A stretch of DNA of 64,000 bases from Saccharicrinis sp963665705 (lineage in GTDB: Bacteria > Bacteroidota > Bacteroidia > Bacteroidales > Marinilabiliaceae). The translations under genes and the position numbers were made by a program. Below the pieces are notes generated by a model that ran no database searches, was not told where the DNA came from, and saw only the letters and a list, made by a program, of their open reading frames with translations. The stretch covers positions 682,001 through 746,000 of the forward strand of contig OY762448.1 of the NCBI GenBank assembly GCA_963665705.1. Direction: 5' to 3'. Shown here piece after piece: positions 17,731 through 25,542 of this stretch. Each line of letters starts with the position of its first letter. Positions within the stretch are counted from its first letter, which is position 1.

Positions 17731-17988
17731 AATGAAGCGGGATGCATCGCTGAATACCATCACAGATCCAGATTGCAGAAATAATATTTAAGTATTAGTG
17801 ATAGATTTAATATGTAGTAGTTCGGCATAGCGTCTCGCTATGTCGTATTATATCCGGCTTCCAGCCGAAAGTAGTAGGATAAATATCGATAATCAGTTTT
17901 GTTATGTTAGTTGTAGCGAGTAGATTAGTACAGCCAGAGGCCAATTTTACAACAACGAAGCGAGACGCTTCGCTGAACACAAAGACAG
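17731..17988 (+). repeat. 256-bp REP compound repeat, second unit
   Basis: Begins TGAAGCGGGATGCATCGCTG (17733), continues with hairpin CATAGCG-TCT-CGCTATG (17826-17842), CGGCT-TCC-AGCCG, then GCCAGAGGCC and hairpin GAAGCG-AGA-CGCTTC (17957-17971). It is directly abutted by the third unit in the same orientation with an exact 256-base period. Few differences separate the two, so the duplication is recent. Confidence 0.9.
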
Positions 17989-18265
17989 TGAAGCGGGATG
18001 CATCGCTGAATACCATCACAGATCCAGATTGCAGAAATAATATTTAAGTATTAGTGATAGATTTAATATGTAGTAGTTCGGCATAGCGTCTCGCTATGTC
18101 GTATTATATCCGGCTTCCAGCCGAAAGTAGTAGGATAAATATCGATAATCAGTTTTGTTATGTTAGTTGTAGCGAGCAGATTAGTACAGCCAGAGGCCGG
18201 TTTTACAACAACGAAGCGAGACGCTTCGCTGAACACAAAGACTGCGAAGCGATACACTTCGCTGA
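17989..18265 (+). repeat. 256-bp REP compound repeat, third unit plus terminal hairpin
   Basis: Same module order as the preceding unit: hairpin at 18082-18098, CGGCT-TCC-AGCCG, GCCAGAGGCCGG, hairpin 18213-18227. It ends in an extra hairpin GCGAAG / CTTCGC (18244-18262). Minus-strand open frames through both tandem units (17807-18019 and 18063-18257) give nearly identical peptides and are repeat artefacts. Confidence 0.88.
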
Positions 18266-18344
18266 ACTAAAATATTTCAATGAATATTAGTGAAGTTATA
18301 GCAGGATATGTTACAATGCAATTCTTTAAAAAATTAAAATAAAA

Positions 18345-18371
18345 AAAGCTGCACTTAAAAAATGCAGCTTT
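18345..18371 (-). terminator. Terminator after the ddl operon
   Basis: Perfect 9-bp arms AAAGCTGCA / TGCAGCTTT, 9-nt loop, T run on the minus strand (A run 18341-18347). It ends the PASTA-RluD-Ddl transcript. Confidence 0.85.
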
Positions 18372-18397
18372 GATTTAATGTATATATTATTTATACT

Positions 18398-19384
18398 TTA
18401 GTTTGCTCTGTTAATAGCATCTTCTATAATATCAGTAAATACCTCTTTAATATCTAATCCTGCAGCCTTTATTTGTTGAGGAATAAAACTGGTTGTTGTC
18501 ATGCCAGGTGTTGTGTTTACCTCAAGTAAAAAGATTTTATTCTCACTTAGCATGTAATCAATACGTACAATACCCTTACATCCTAAAATATCGTAGATTA
18601 AAGAGGTGATTTTTTGAATTCTGTCTGTTGTTTCCTGAGGTAGACGGGCAGGAGTAATTTCCTGGGCTTTTTCAGCATTGTATTTAGCTTCAAAGTCAAA
18701 AAACTCATTTGAAGGAATTACTTCTGTAATTGGAAATACACATTCTTTATCTGGTGTTTTGTATAGTCCGCAAGTAAATTCATGTCCGTCAATAAATGAC
18801 TCAATGATAACTTCGTTACTTTCCTCAAAAGCTTTTAGTATTGCAGGTTCAATTTCTTCCATTGCTTTGGCTTTTGAAATGCCAAAGCTCGATCCTCCTG
18901 CGTTGGGTTTAATAAATACAGGTAAGCCTAATTTATCTGCAATATTCTCGCCAGCATAGTCGGTCCCTTTTCTAATCAGTAAAGAGTCAGCAACAGAAAC
19001 TCCAAATCCTTTAAGGTAAGTGTTACAGGCAAACTTGTTAAAAGTTAAAGATGCGGCTAATACACTACATGTTGAATATGGTAACTTAAGCATGTCAAAG
19101 TAACCTTGAAGTTTTCCATCTTCACCAGGAGTTCCATGTATTGTTATGTATGCGCAATCAAAACAAACTTTTTCTTTATTCAAAATAAAGGAAAAGTCGT
19201 TTTTATCAATAGGGTATTCATTGCCGTCAACTTCAGCCATCCATTTTTCTGAAGTTATTAATACTGCAACAGTGTTATATTTTGAGTTATTTATAAAAGA
19301 AAGTACGCCTTGAGCACTTTTTTGGGAAACGATAATTTCAGAGGAATCGCCTCCGTATACTACTGCAATATTTTTCTTTTTCAT
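18398..19384 (-). CDS. ddl: D-alanine--D-alanine ligase
   Basis: 328 aa; ATP-grasp ligase making the D-Ala-D-Ala dipeptide for peptidoglycan, cytosolic. Motifs: N-terminal VVYGGDSSE, substrate loop HGTPGEDGKLQGYFDML (quoted in part: HGTPGEDGKLQGYFD), PVFIKPNAGGSSFGISK, and metal site LLEVNTTPGMTTTS. Last gene of a three-gene minus-strand operon with the RluD-type synthase and the PASTA protein. Its dipeptide product is the substrate of the MurF half of the fusion at 35748. Confidence 0.96.
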   Translation of the reverse strand: MKKKNIAVVYGGDSSEIIVSQKSAQGVLSFINNSKYNTVAVLITSEKWMAEVDGNEYPIDKNDFSFILNKEKVCFDCAYITIHGTPGEDGKLQGYFDMLKLPYSTCSVLAASLTFNKFACNTYLKGFGVSVADSLLIRKGTDYAGENIADKLGLPVFIKPNAGGSSFGISKAKAMEEIEPAILKAFEESNEVIIESFIDGHEFTCGLYKTPDKECVFPITEVIPSNEFFDFEAKYNAEKAQEITPARLPQETTDRIQKITSLIYDILGCKGIVRIDYMLSENKIFLLEVNTTPGMTTTSFIPQQIKAAGLDIKEVFTDIIEDAINRAN

Positions 19385-19394
19385 TGATTAGTTT

Positions 19395-20456
19395 TTATGA
19401 TTCAATATCTCTATTTGACACATATACCCTCCACTTTTCAATACACTGCATCATATCATCAGGAATTTCAGTGTTAAAACTCATTTTTTCACCAGTATGA
19501 GGATGAATAAATCCTAAAGATTTAGCATGTAAAGCCTGTCGAGGTAATACTTTAAAGCAATTTTGAACAAACTGTTTGTATTTTGAAAAGGTAGTTCCTT
19601 TTAAGATTTCATTTCCACCATATCTTTCATCATTAAATAGGGTGTGGCCAATATATTTCATATGTGCCCTTATCTGATGTGTTCTACCAGTTTCAAGTAC
19701 ACATTGTACAAGTGTAGTGTAGCCAAATCTTTCAAGTACTTTAAAATGGGTTACAGCATGTTTCCCCATTTCTCCATCAGGATAAACGGTCATTTGCATC
19801 CTGTTTTTTAAACTTCGGCCAATATGTCCGGTAACTGTTCCTTCTTCTTCATCTATATTTCCCCAAACAAGAGCTACGTAACTTCTTTCTGTTGTTTTTT
19901 CAAAGAACTGACGGGCTAAATGGTTTTTTGCCTGCTCAGTTTTGGCAACTACTAACAAGCCGGAAGTATCCTTATCAATTCTATGTACCAATCCCGGTCT
20001 GGGATCATCAGAATTAAAAAGAGGTACGTCTTTTAGGTGCCATGCTAATGCATTAACAAGGGTACCTGTATAATTTCCATGTCCGGGGTGAACTACTAAT
20101 CCTGGTCTTTTATTGACAACTAACAGGTGATCATCTTCATAGTGTATATCCAAGGGAATATCTTCCGGGATGATTTCAAGCTCCCGTCTTGGATATTCCA
20201 TTACAATGGAAATAACATCATTTGGTTTAACCTTGTAGTTGGGTTTAACAGAGACTTCATTAACCCGGATATTACCAGCAGCTGCAGCGTCCTGAATTTT
20301 ACTTCGAGAAGCATTTTCTAGTCTGTTGACAAGAAACTTGTCAATTCGAATTTGTTTTTGACCAGGATCTGTAGTAAAACGATAATGTTCAAACATCTCG
20401 TTTTGTTCTTCCTCAATGTCATTCAGCTCTTCTTGCTTGTCATTCTCCTCAATCAT
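19395..20456 (-). CDS. RluA-family 23S rRNA pseudouridine synthase (RluD type)
   Basis: 353 aa. An S4 RNA-binding domain (RIDKFLVNRLENASRSKIQ, about residues 37-95) precedes the catalytic domain, with the catalytic aspartate in PGLVHRIDKDTSGLLVVAK (Asp of HRIDKDTSG). Length and S4 domain fit RluD, which acts on 23S rRNA helix 69, but RluC-type specificity cannot be excluded. An acidic N-terminal extension (EEN and EEQNE runs) precedes the S4 domain. Gap to ddl is 10 nt and to the PASTA gene 11 nt, so a tight operon. Confidence 0.92.
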   Translation of the reverse strand: MIEENDKQEELNDIEEEQNEMFEHYRFTTDPGQKQIRIDKFLVNRLENASRSKIQDAAAAGNIRVNEVSVKPNYKVKPNDVISIVMEYPRRELEIIPEDIPLDIHYEDDHLLVVNKRPGLVVHPGHGNYTGTLVNALAWHLKDVPLFNSDDPRPGLVHRIDKDTSGLLVVAKTEQAKNHLARQFFEKTTERSYVALVWGNIDEEEGTVTGHIGRSLKNRMQMTVYPDGEMGKHAVTHFKVLERFGYTTLVQCVLETGRTHQIRAHMKYIGHTLFNDERYGGNEILKGTTFSKYKQFVQNCFKVLPRQALHAKSLGFIHPHTGEKMSFNTEIPDDMMQCIEKWRVYVSNRDIES

Positions 20457-20467
20457 GGCGATGCTTC

Positions 20468-21328
20468 TTATTGTAGTTCTGGTATTAAAATGTCGGTACT
20501 TAAACTGTCTGTAGCTAATGTATCTGGTAATATCTTTGCCGAATCAATAGTCAACCAAATGTCAAGAGAAGATCCTAGACGAAGTTTCTTGGCCATATTG
20601 GCCTCTGGAAGTTGTTTCCAAATAAATGCTCTAAGACTATCTTCTTGTATTGCTATTGTATCGTCGTAAATTGTTACGTCAATGTTTAAAGAATTACTTT
20701 GGCAAAGCGTTAATGCTTCTTCTAAAGTGAGTCCTTGTAAATCCGGAACTTCTGTTTTTTTATTGCTTAAACCTTGTCCAACGAGTAAATCAATGGATGA
20801 TCCTTTTGCAATTAGAGTTCCGGGTTCAATTGGCTTGCCATTGTAATGTTGACCTAAAACCAGTTGTGTGTATTCAGAAGGAATATAAATCAGCTGTCCG
20901 ACTCTTAAACCATATGATTCCAGGGTAACCTGAGCATTACGTAATGAAATTTCGGCAAGTTGCGGCATGGGAACTTGTTCTGCAGTATATGCGTTGATTG
21001 TAAAAAAGATAGTTCTGTTTTCTTTTACAAAGTTGCCTGGTTTAGGTGTTTGCTCCACAACTACACCTGGTGTTAAGTCATCAACATGTACAGAGTCGAT
21101 TATTTTATATCGTAAATCTTTTTGCTGTATTATGTCTATGAATTGTTGTTCGGTTAGTCCTGAGAAATCCGGAGTTGCAAAGCTTTCTCCATGGTTTGTA
21201 TAGATGCTGATTCCTGTGAATGTAATGATTAATAGGATTGCAAATATTCCAAATGCGATACCTATATGTGCAAAAAACTTCTTGCTGATAAAAAATTTAA
21301 GAACAGACATATTGTTGTGTTTTTTCAA
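20468..21328 (-). CDS. Membrane-anchored PASTA-domain protein
   Basis: 286 aa. One N-terminal membrane anchor (FGIFAILLIITFTGISIYT, about residues 20-42) followed by three PASTA repeats facing the periplasm (for example TPDFSGLTEQQFIDIIQQ, MPQLAEISLRNAQVTLES, VPDLQGLTLEEALTLCQ). There is no kinase domain, unlike PASTA-containing PknB/Stk kinases, and no transpeptidase. PASTA units are thought to sense or bind muropeptides or cell-wall enzymes. Its operon with ddl fits a peptidoglycan role. An alternative start at the internal ATG (21310) is possible because a TATTTTTG element ends only 9 nt before the ATG at 21328. Confidence 0.9.
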   Translation of the reverse strand: MKKHNNMSVLKFFISKKFFAHIGIAFGIFAILLIITFTGISIYTNHGESFATPDFSGLTEQQFIDIIQQKDLRYKIIDSVHVDDLTPGVVVEQTPKPGNFVKENRTIFFTINAYTAEQVPMPQLAEISLRNAQVTLESYGLRVGQLIYIPSEYTQLVLGQHYNGKPIEPGTLIAKGSSIDLLVGQGLSNKKTEVPDLQGLTLEEALTLCQSNSLNIDVTIYDDTIAIQEDSLRAFIWKQLPEANMAKKLRLGSSLDIWLTIDSAKILPDTLATDSLSTDILIPELQ

Positions 21329-21396
21329 GATGAGCTCAAAAATAATATAAATACTATAATCTTGAATTAGAAATGGCTTGATTTTAAAGCAAAAAA

Positions 21397-21425
21397 AAAG
21401 GATTCATAAAGAATCCTTTTTTATA
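21397..21425 (-). terminator. Terminator after rpmH
   Basis: Perfect 9-bp arms AAAGGATTC / GAATCCTTT with loop ATAAA, T-rich on both sides. It lies between the rpmH stop and the PASTA gene, separating the two transcripts. Confidence 0.85.
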
Positions 21426-21442
21426 TTCAGTTAAGCAATTAA

Positions 21443-21601
21443 TTATGCTTTGTGTCTTTTTTCACTAGAAACGCTTAGTTTGCTTCTTCCTTTAGCTCTT
21501 CTAGCAGCTAAAACCTTACGTCCATTTGCACTAGCCATTCTAGCTCTAAATCCGTGCTTGTTTCTTCTTTTTCTGTTCGAAGGTTGAAATGTCCTTTTCA
21601 T
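21443..21601 (-). CDS. rpmH: 50S ribosomal protein L34
   Basis: 52-aa ribosomal protein, read directly from the minus strand: starts MKRTFQPSNRKRRNKHGFRA, continues RMASANGRKVLAARRAKGRS and ends SSEKRHKA. The KRTFQPS start, KRKRxHGFRxRM core and GRxVLAxRRxKGR block are unmistakable for L34. It is monocistronic here, with a strong promoter upstream and its own terminator. In many bacteria rpmH lies beside rnpA and dnaA/oriC, but none of those is adjacent here. Confidence 0.97.
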   Translation of the reverse strand: MKRTFQPSNRKRRNKHGFRARMASANGRKVLAARRAKGRSKLSVSSEKRHKA

Positions 21602-21654
21602 CTTAGTATTATTTTATCTTTCGACTATTCTTTTATTATTCTATTTTCGGACTG

Positions 21655-21684
21655 CAAAAATACATCTTTATTCTCTTCTTCCAA
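21655..21684 (-). promoter_or_regulatory. Promoter of rpmH
   Basis: Minus strand: TTTG with TTG at 21684-21682, 19-nt spacer, TATTTTTG (21662-21655), about 54 nt before the rpmH start. A strong match to the Bacteroidetes consensus, as expected for a ribosomal protein gene. Confidence 0.7.
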
Positions 21685-21743
21685 AAAAAAATTACTTTTT
21701 ATTTAAGTAAATCTATTTTTTTGTTTAGAAGAATGTATTCAGT

Positions 21744-22364
21744 TTATAAAGATAGGTGAATCAATTTCTTTGTTTCAAAGAACTCTTCTTCAAAATAATC
21801 TGTTAAAGAAACGGTTGAGATTCTTTTTTTATACGGTTTAATCTCTTCTTCAAATTCACCACCTTTTAAATATAAAATACCATTTGATATTGGATTTTGA
21901 TTTTTTTCGCTAATCAAATGGCGAGTAAGAGAAACAAACCTAGGGAAGGCTGTAACAGCTCTACTTACTACAAAATCATATTTAGATTTAATTTTCTCAG
22001 ACCTTTCTTGTTGTGCAATTACATTTTTTAAGCCAAGTTCATCGGCAATGGTTTGTACTACCTTTATTTTCTTTCCAATAGAATCAACTAAATGAAACTG
22101 ACATTCAGGAAAATAAATTGCAAGGGGAATACCCGGGAAACCACCACCTGTTCCAATATCAATAATTTTTGTTCCAGGTGTAAACTTTATGTACTTAGCT
22201 ATTGCCAGCGAGTGAATGATGTGTCTTATGCTTAGTTCTGAGATATCCTTTCGGGATATAACATTTATTTTTTCATTCCATTCCGGATAAAGTTCTTCCA
22301 GCTTATTAAATAAATTGACTTTCTCCTCTGATAACTCCGGAAAATATTTTTTAATCAAACCCAT
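21744..22364 (-). CDS. rsmG: 16S rRNA (guanine527-N7)-methyltransferase
   Basis: 206 aa. SAM-dependent methylation of 16S rRNA G527, cytosolic. Motifs: N-terminal LNEWYPEWNEKINVISRKD-like region (here YPEWNEKINVISRKD), HIIHSLAIAKYI, SAM loop IIDIGTGGGFPGIPLAIYFP, and DFVVSRAVTAFPRFV. Last gene of the GT2-sigma-RsmG minus-strand operon; 37 nt follow the sigma factor gene. Confidence 0.95.
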   Translation of the reverse strand: MGLIKKYFPELSEEKVNLFNKLEELYPEWNEKINVISRKDISELSIRHIIHSLAIAKYIKFTPGTKIIDIGTGGGFPGIPLAIYFPECQFHLVDSIGKKIKVVQTIADELGLKNVIAQQERSEKIKSKYDFVVSRAVTAFPRFVSLTRHLISEKNQNPISNGILYLKGGEFEEEIKPYKKRISTVSLTDYFEEEFFETKKLIHLSL

Positions 22365-22401
22365 CTTGTTTTTTCAGTCCCTCTTTTGATGTTAAATAAA
22401 A

Positions 22402-23013
22402 TTAATCAAGCTTAACGTCTGTATTCTTAAGCGTGTTAAATAATAATTCACGGGCACGAAATAGTTGTGCTTTAACAGTTCCTAAGGGTAAGTCTAATTC
22501 TTGAGCAATTTCTTCGTATGAAAACTCATTAAAATACCTTAATTCAATCAATGTCCGATATCTGGGTTTTAATTTTTTAACAACAGTTCGCATTAAAATA
22601 GCTTTTTGTTGTTTTATTAAACCTTCTTCAGGATCGGGAGTTTCATCTTTAAGATGAATGGGTTGATCGTTTTCTTTTTCTTCGCTAATATGAGTGCCGT
22701 CTATTGATATAATATTGGTTCTTTTTTTACGAAGATAGTCTATGCAGTTATTTGAAGCTATTTTAAATAGCCATGTACTAAAGGCATAATTAGGAGAATA
22801 TTGGTGAATGTTTTTAAAAGCTTTACCAAATGCTTCAATGGTTAAATCTTCTGCATCGCTTTTATTATTAACCATTTTTAAAAGCATAAAATATATTGCG
22901 TCCCGATAACGCCCCATTAAATCGGCAAATGCTTTTTGATCCCCCTTAACAGCTAGTTGAACTAGACTGAAATCATGTCTTGCTTTTTCGGATAAGTTAG
23001 GATTTATGTCCAT
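22402..23013 (-). CDS. ECF-type sigma-70 family RNA polymerase sigma factor
   Basis: 203 aa. Region 2 is visible at about residues 30-100 (DLMGRYRDAIYFMLLKMVNN, SDAEDLTIEAFGKAFKNIHQY, FSTWLFKIASNNCIDYLRKK), then an acidic linker, then region 4 (LKPRYRTLIELRYFNEFSYEEIAQEL, quoted in part: FSYEEIAQELDLPLGTVKA). No anti-sigma factor gene is adjacent. The start codon lies inside the 3' end of the GT2 gene (10-nt overlap), so translation is probably coupled. This compact ECF type is conserved in Bacteroidetes; the regulon is unknown. Confidence 0.93.
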   Translation of the reverse strand: MDINPNLSEKARHDFSLVQLAVKGDQKAFADLMGRYRDAIYFMLLKMVNNKSDAEDLTIEAFGKAFKNIHQYSPNYAFSTWLFKIASNNCIDYLRKKRTNIISIDGTHISEEKENDQPIHLKDETPDPEEGLIKQQKAILMRTVVKKLKPRYRTLIELRYFNEFSYEEIAQELDLPLGTVKAQLFRARELLFNTLKNTDVKLD

Positions 23014-24188
23014 TTATTTTTTTTTGCTTGTCTTTTTCCGCCTAGTAATAATATACCTGTAACTAAAGGTAAGATAAAATCAAATAAAATACCTCCAAAA
23101 GTTATATCTCTTTGATTGAATTTTTTAGAAAGGTTATATAGTACTAGTAATTGAAGTACTAATTTCAAAAAAATCAATACTAAAACCATTAGTGCAAAAG
23201 TAGAAAAAAAAATAGAAATTAATGAGAGCCCCCAGAATAATTGTCTGGATAATACTTCAATACCAATTAGATATTTAATTTCGCTTTTATAGTGGGGGGA
23301 TGTTGTTAAATGTCTGCTTTTTTGTCTCCGCCATTCTTTAAATGATTGTGGTGGTAAAGAGTAGGTAAAAGATTCAGGATGAGTAACAATGCCGACGTTG
23401 GTTTTTGTGGCAGCATCTCTTATAAATAAGTCATCATCTCCCGATAATATATGTTGATGTTTTTTAAATCCCTGATGTTTATAAAATAAATCTTTAGTGT
23501 AAGCCATATTTCTACCTACTCCCATGTACGGAACACCTCTAAGTGCAAACGATAAATATTGAATAGCAATTGTAATGGTATCAAAACGTATCCAGTAATT
23601 TAAAAGGCCTTTTTGTTTCTTGTATGCGCCAAATCCCAATAAAATGTCTTTTCCTTCATTAAATCCGGCAGCCATATGTTTTAGCCAATCTTTAGAGGCC
23701 GGAATACAATCTGCGTCAGTAAAAACCAAGTGGTTGTTTTTAGCTGCTTTTATACCAATAGTAAGTGCTAATTTTTTACCATGTCTGAACTTTTTATCGT
23801 AAGGAATGGAAGTGTAGTAAAGGTGTTTGTGTGTTTCTTTAAACTGAGCTAAAACAAGTTCTGTATCATCCTCAGATGCGTCATTTACCACGATTACTTC
23901 ATGAGCCCCAGGGTAATCCAGATTTAAAAAATCCGGTAAATTATTTTTTAAATTTTTTGATTCATTCTTTGCGCATATAATTACAGATATGGGTGGGTAA
24001 TTATTTGTGGGCTTATCTTCCTTTTTTTTAATGTACCTGTTGAGTTTCAAAAAGAAAAAGAAGTAGTAAAATATTTGTATTAGTAACAGGACTGAAAGGG
24101 CAATTATAAGATAAAGCCATGTTCCTGTAGTTGGTATGAAGTTTGATATATCCACCTGATAAAATTGAGTAATTTTTGTTGATTGCAA
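23004..24188 (-). CDS. Membrane-bound family 2 glycosyltransferase
   Basis: 394 aa. N-terminal membrane segment (LYLIIALSVLLLIQIFYYFF), then a GT-A catalytic domain: PISVIICAKNESKNLKNNLP, VIVVNDASEDDTELVL, metal-binding FTDADCIPA (DxD type), acceptor-side SGDDDLFIRDAA and RRQKSRH near the membrane, then two or three C-terminal membrane segments. Fits processive or dolichol-type GT2 enzymes facing the cytosol; donor and acceptor cannot be read. First gene of an operon with an ECF sigma factor and rsmG, and divergent from tgt with 117 nt between. Confidence 0.9.
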   Translation of the reverse strand: MQSTKITQFYQVDISNFIPTTGTWLYLIIALSVLLLIQIFYYFFFFLKLNRYIKKKEDKPTNNYPPISVIICAKNESKNLKNNLPDFLNLDYPGAHEVIVVNDASEDDTELVLAQFKETHKHLYYTSIPYDKKFRHGKKLALTIGIKAAKNNHLVFTDADCIPASKDWLKHMAAGFNEGKDILLGFGAYKKQKGLLNYWIRFDTITIAIQYLSFALRGVPYMGVGRNMAYTKDLFYKHQGFKKHQHILSGDDDLFIRDAATKTNVGIVTHPESFTYSLPPQSFKEWRRQKSRHLTTSPHYKSEIKYLIGIEVLSRQLFWGLSLISIFFSTFALMVLVLIFLKLVLQLLVLYNLSKKFNQRDITFGGILFDFILPLVTGILLLGGKRQAKKNKWT

Positions 24189-24250
24189 AATATTAGCGCA
24201 AGTGAAAATACTATTGTTTTTTTGAAAAAGCGAGGTGTGTTACAATATTT

Positions 24251-24283
24251 TTGTGTTTGCTAATTAAAGACTGTTTATATTTG
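24251..24283 (+). promoter_or_regulatory. Promoter of tgt
   Basis: TATATTTG at 24276-24283 fits the TAnnTTTG box, with TTG at 24251-24253 and TTTG at 24256-24259 upstream; spacing is 22 or 16 nt, slightly off the optimum. It lies 22 nt before the tgt start. Confidence 0.5.
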
Positions 24284-24305
24284 CATCCCCAAAATTAATG
24301 AAGAA

Positions 24306-25436
24306 ATGGATTTTAAATTACAAATAACAGATTCTAAATCAAGGGCGAGAGCCGGTAAAATAACTACGGATCATGGAGAAATTGAAACTCCAATTTTTAT
24401 GCCTGTAGGGACTGTAGGTAGTGTTAAGGGAGTGCATTTTAACGATCTTAAAGATGATATCGAAGCTCAAATTATCCTGGGAAATACTTATCACTTGTAT
24501 TTACGTCCTGGATTAGAGATTATTGAAAAGGCAGGTGGATTACATAAATTTAATGGGTGGGATAGACCTATTTTGACAGATAGTGGAGGATATCAGGTTT
24601 TTTCATTAAGTGGGAACAGGAAATTAAAAGAAGAAGGAGCTGTGTTTAGATCGCATATTGATGGTTCAAAACATTTATTTACAGCAGAAAATGTGGTTGA
24701 TATTCAGCGTGTGATTGGCGCAGATATAATTATGGCATTTGATGAATGTGCACCAGGTGATGCAGATCATAAATATGCTAAAAATTCGATGGAATTAACA
24801 CATCGATGGCTAAAAAGAGGTATTGCTCATTTTAAAAATACTCAACCCAAATATGGTCATAGTCAAACTTTTTTCCCTATTGTACAAGGTGCTGGATTTA
24901 GAGATTTAAGAAAACAATCAGCTGAATATATTGCTTCATTTGGTATGGAAGGAAATGCGATAGGCGGTTTGTCTGTAGGGGAGCCAGCTGAAGTAATGTA
25001 TGAAATGACAGAGGTTGTGACAGGAATTTTACCAGAGGATAAGCCAAGATATTTAATGGGTGTTGGTACTCCGGTAAATATATTGGAGTCGATTGCATTA
25101 GGGGTTGATATGTTTGATTGTGTTATGCCAACCAGAAATGGTAGAAATGGAATGCTGTTTACATCACGGGGGATTATGAATATGAAAAATGAGAAATGGA
25201 AGGATGATTTTTCTCCTGTAGATCCTGAAGGTACATCATTTGTAGATCATCATTATACAAAAGCATATCTTCGTCACTTATTTGTTTCTAAAGAGTTGTT
25301 AGCTGGACAAATAGGTAGCTTGCATAATCTTGCCTTTTATTTATGGTTGGTAAAAGAAGCACGTAAGCATATTATTGCCGGAGATTTTGCAGTTTGGAAA
25401 GATCAAATGGTAAAACAGTTATCTGTTCGGTTATAG
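24306..25436 (+). CDS. tgt: Queuine tRNA-ribosyltransferase (tRNA-guanine transglycosylase)
   Basis: 376 aa. Exchanges guanine-34 of GUN tRNAs for preQ1 in queuosine synthesis. Catalytic features are present: TPIFMPVGTVGSVKGV, ILTDSGGYQVFSLSG with the general-base Asp, and VDMFDCVMPTRNGRNGM with the nucleophile Asp. The C-terminal zinc site is altered: where E. coli has CxCxxC, this protein has Gly309, Ser311 and Asp314 (DPEGTSFVDHHYTKAYLRHL), although the fourth ligand His340 in SLHNLAFYL remains. I recall Bacteroidetes homologues also lack these cysteines, so this is probably a lineage trait and not decay. It precedes the Lpt-type permease gene. Confidence 0.95.
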   Translation: MDFKLQITDSKSRARAGKITTDHGEIETPIFMPVGTVGSVKGVHFNDLKDDIEAQIILGNTYHLYLRPGLEIIEKAGGLHKFNGWDRPILTDSGGYQVFSLSGNRKLKEEGAVFRSHIDGSKHLFTAENVVDIQRVIGADIIMAFDECAPGDADHKYAKNSMELTHRWLKRGIAHFKNTQPKYGHSQTFFPIVQGAGFRDLRKQSAEYIASFGMEGNAIGGLSVGEPAEVMYEMTEVVTGILPEDKPRYLMGVGTPVNILESIALGVDMFDCVMPTRNGRNGMLFTSRGIMNMKNEKWKDDFSPVDPEGTSFVDHHYTKAYLRHLFVSKELLAGQIGSLHNLAFYLWLVKEARKHIIAGDFAVWKDQMVKQLSVRL

Positions 25437-25542
25437 ATTTGTTTTTTAAGTGCTATGTGTTGACTATATTATTAATATACAATATGTAGCATAGTTCATT
25501 ATATTTTTGTTCTTTTGTAATCAATTTAGAATATACCACTTT

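Noticed and set aside
16548..18244. CRISPR array
   Set aside because: The repeats are 256 bp compound hairpins, only three copies, no short uniform repeat-spacer periodicity, and no cas genes.
17807..18257. Two more minus-strand frames with nearly identical peptides
   Set aside because: Same reason: they are translations of the 256-bp tandem unit. They may be mis-annotated as a protein family by automatic pipelines.
18096..18290. Plus-strand open frame over the third repeat unit
   Set aside because: Overlaps repeat hairpins and ends in the terminal hairpin; no protein-like composition.
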